Shown piece after piece: positions 6,224-7,502 of a stretch of 7,502 nucleotides of DNA (position 1 is its first letter; each line of letters opens with the position of its first letter). The notes beneath the pieces were generated by a model. That model worked only from the letters and a program-made list of their open reading frames with translations. It made no database searches and had not been told where the DNA came from. A program made the translations under genes and the position numbers. The DNA is from Clostridia bacterium (GTDB lineage: Bacteria > Bacillota > Clostridia > Peptostreptococcales > Anaerovoracaceae): positions 1 to 7,502 of the forward strand of contig JAIKZT010000065.1 in the NCBI GenBank assembly GCA_024682015.1, read 5' to 3'.

Positions 6224-6251
6224 CTGAGTCAGCGGAAACGTCCCCTGACTC
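6224..6251 (-). repeat. Right 28-bp inverted repeat, itself a hairpin
   Basis: The exact reverse complement of 5988-6015, with the same internal hairpin. Its last base (6251) is also the final G of the TAG stop codon of the ACT-domain gene on the minus strand, so both convergent transcripts run into an identical sequence right after their stop codons. Confidence 0.9.
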
Positions 6252-6682
6252 TACAGTTCTGCCAGCTCATCCTGCTCCACGAGGTAGGCGCCTTTCGCGG
6301 ACAGCGCGGCTTCCGCGCCGGCTACGTCGGGCACTTTGCAGACCAGATAAGCCTTACCCGTCTGGCCGCCCAGGAAGCAGTAGATGTAGTCGAGGTTGAT
6401 GCCTGCGTCGGCGATGGACTGGATCACCGAGTGGAGGCCGCCGGGCACGTCGGGAATCGCGACGGCGACGGCTTCGGACACGCTCGTAATGTAGTCCGCA
6501 TCCTTCAGCACCGTAATGGCCTTGTACACGTCCTTCACGATGATGCGGGCGATGCCGAACTCGCTGGTCTCCGCCAGGGAGAACGCGCGCATGTCGATCG
6601 CCTCGTCCGCCAGCACCTTCGTCATCTCGCAGAGGGCGCCGGGGCGGTTTTCAAGAAATACAGAGATCTGCTTTACACTCAT
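6251..6682 (-). CDS. Protein with two tandem ACT domains
   Basis: A 143-aa protein made of two ACT domains, about residues 4-67 and 71-137. The first has the typical start KQISVFLENRPGALCEMTKV, and the second repeats it with VAIPDVPGGLHSVIQSIAD. ACT domains bind small ligands, often amino acids, and there is no enzymatic domain here. Stand-alone double-ACT proteins are commonly found next to PaaK-type ligases in anaerobic bacteria and archaea, and probably sense an amino acid or related metabolite; that role is inference. The ATG at 6682 has AAGGAGG about nine bases upstream and lies only 12 bp after the ligase stop, so the two are co-transcribed with the ligase first. The stop codon shares one base with the inverted repeat at 6224-6251. 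Confidence 0.92.
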   Translation of the reverse strand: MSVKQISVFLENRPGALCEMTKVLADEAIDMRAFSLAETSEFGIARIIVKDVYKAITVLKDADYITSVSEAVAVAIPDVPGGLHSVIQSIADAGINLDYIYCFLGGQTGKAYLVCKVPDVAGAEAALSAKGAYLVEQDELAEL

Positions 6683-6694
6683 GGCACTTCCTCC

Positions 6695-7502
6695 TTAGAT
6701 CTTTCTCTTGTCGATGACCCGCACAGCCTTGCCTTCGCTGCGCACGATGGATTTCGGCGCCACGAGCGACACCTTGGCCTTCAGGCCGAGCATGGACTTC
6801 AAGCCGTCCACGATGTCCTTCTGGCGCGTGGCGATCTCGCCCATGTTGTCCGTGAACATCTCGGGGGTCATCTCGACCTGGACGTCGAGCGTATCGGTAT
6901 TGTTCACGCGGTCCACGACGATCTGGTAGTTCGCCGGGTAACCCTTGTTGAGCAGAACGGTCTCGATTTGGCTCGGGAACACGTTGACCCCGCGGATGAT
7001 GAGCATGTCGTCGGAGCGCCCTCTGGGCTTGCTCATCTTCACGTGCGTTCTGCCGCAGGGGCAGGGCTCGTGGGTCAGCTTGACGATGTCCCTCGTGCGG
7101 TAGCGCAGCAGCGGGAACGCCTGCTTCGTGATGGCCGTGAACACCAGTTCGCCGTATGTGCCGTCCGGCAGGAGCTCGCCCGTATCCGGATCGATGACCT
7201 CCGCGATGAAGTGGTCCTCGTTGATGTGCATGCCGGTCTGCGCCGAACATTCGAACGCCACGCCCGGACCCGACAGCTCCGTGAGGCCGTAGATGTCGTA
7301 CGCCTTGATGCCCATGGTCTTCTGGATCTCCTGGCGCATCTCCTCGGACCAGGCTTCCGCCCCGAAGATGCCCGCCTTCAGGGGGATCTCCTCCGGTGAG
7401 AGGCCCATTTCCTTCATGGTCTCGCCCAGGTAAGCCGCATAGGAAGGAGTGCAGCACAGGATGGTGGCGCTCAGATCCCGGATGAACATGATCTGCCGCT
7501 CC
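6695..7502 (-). CDS. paaK: Phenylacetate/aryl-CoA ligase, C-terminal 268 residues (truncated by window edge)
   Basis: The frame stays open to the right edge (residues ERQ-I precede the Met at 7489), so the N-terminus is outside the window; the family is usually about 430 aa. Numbering from that Met, LCCTPSYA (11-18), YGLTE (67-71, adenylate-forming core), YRTRD (120-124) and GRSDDMLIIRGVNVFPSQIE (147-166, hinge and start of the C-terminal subdomain) appear in order. The catalytic-lysine-type motif SEGKAVRV (Lys254) is near the end. A CPCGR pair (Cys133, Cys135) is also present. The enzyme joins phenylacetate or a related arylacetate to CoA using ATP. In fermenting anaerobes the relatives often pair with indolepyruvate:ferredoxin oxidoreductase and can run toward ATP synthesis; whether iorAB lies upstream is not visible. 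Substrate is not decided by these residues. Confidence 0.92.
   Translation of the reverse strand, partial: ERQIMFIRDLSATILCCTPSYAAYLGETMKEMGLSPEEIPLKAGIFGAEAWSEEMRQEIQKTMGIKAYDIYGLTELSGPGVAFECSAQTGMHINEDHFIAEVIDPDTGELLPDGTYGELVFTAITKQAFPLLRYRTRDIVKLTHEPCPCGRTHVKMSKPRGRSDDMLIIRGVNVFPSQIETVLLNKGYPANYQIVVDRVNNTDTLDVQVEMTPEMFTDNMGEIATRQKDIVDGLKSMLGLKAKVSLVAPKSIVRSEGKAVRVIDKRKI

Larger units (their letters stand above)
5988..6251. mobile_element. 264-bp non-coding element with perfect 28-bp terminal inverted repeats (MITE/REP-pair-like)
   Basis: The element is bounded by exact inverted repeats at 5988-6015 and 6224-6251, contains no credible ORF, and occupies nearly all the space between two convergent genes. 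Its interior is a run of small hairpins: about 6024-6034 (GGAAC/GTTCC), 6047-6063 (ATTGCCG/CGGTAAT, one wobble), 6098-6132 (the terminator stem), 6151-6172 (CGGTA/TACCG) and 6191-6206 (GTTGC/GCAAC). The end motif CAGGGGACG resembles repeats common in Clostridia and Bacilli that are linked to Y1 (IS200-like/REP-associated) transposases; this is recalled, not searched. No target-site duplication is seen, which would fit Y1 mobilisation. A static paired-terminator arrangement is the alternative reading. Confidence 0.65.

Noticed and set aside
5979..6260. Target-site duplication flanking the 264-bp element
   Set aside because: Bases outside the repeats (ATTCT on the left, TACAG on the right) do not match beyond a single T.
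6431..7399. 322-aa plus-strand open frame opposite the ACT and ligase genes
   Set aside because: Antisense to two well-supported genes; rich in His, Asp, Val and Arg and without motifs or start signals.
1..7502. CRISPR array, tRNA or rRNA genes
   Set aside because: No regularly spaced direct repeats, tRNA-like folds or rRNA-like segments were seen by eye.

Overview
The window looks like a piece of a GC-rich Firmicutes (Clostridia-like) chromosome. The evidence is strong AGGAG-type ribosome binding sites, an sdpR/sdpI pair, the C-terminal end of a Clostridia-type surface protein, a PaaK-type ligase followed by a double-ACT protein, and AT-rich sigma-A-like promoters in otherwise GC-rich DNA. 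I cannot name a species. No rRNA, tRNA, CRISPR array or transposase gene was seen.

Layout: (1) At 1-344 (+) is the C-terminal end of a probable surface or secreted protein. It converges on a minus-strand block, and a strong hairpin terminator (381-410) lies between them. (2) At 474-2857 (-) are four genes that may form one transcript in the order sdpR, sdpI, alpha/beta hydrolase, unknown 145-aa protein. In front of sdpR is a near-consensus promoter (TTGACA, 17 bp, TATAAA) whose start region is covered by a perfect inverted repeat, a good candidate for the SdpR autorepressor operator. No clear promoter or terminator was seen in the 104-bp gap between sdpI and the hydrolase. (3) At 2954-4253 (+), divergent from sdpR, is a family-4 glycosyltransferase with its own promoter. 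(4) At 4264-5978 (+) is a sodium:solute symporter with its own promoter, an upstream TTGTATACAA palindrome and a leader that can fold into a long hairpin. (5) At 5988-6251 is a non-coding 264-bp element bounded by perfect 28-bp inverted repeats and containing a terminator. It fills the space between two convergent genes almost exactly. (6) At 6251-7502 (-) are a two-ACT-domain protein and the C-terminal part of a phenylacetate/aryl-CoA ligase, which runs off the right edge.

How they may work together: SdpR represses its own operon, and in Bacillus subtilis membrane SdpI sequesters SdpR when it binds the SDP toxin. Here no sdpABC toxin genes are visible. PaaK plus the ACT protein suggests arylacetyl-CoA metabolism, usually tied to anaerobic aromatic amino-acid breakdown. 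The most unusual object is the inverted-repeat element: its ends are themselves hairpins and resemble the CAGGGGACG-type REP/Y1-transposase-associated repeats of Firmicutes.
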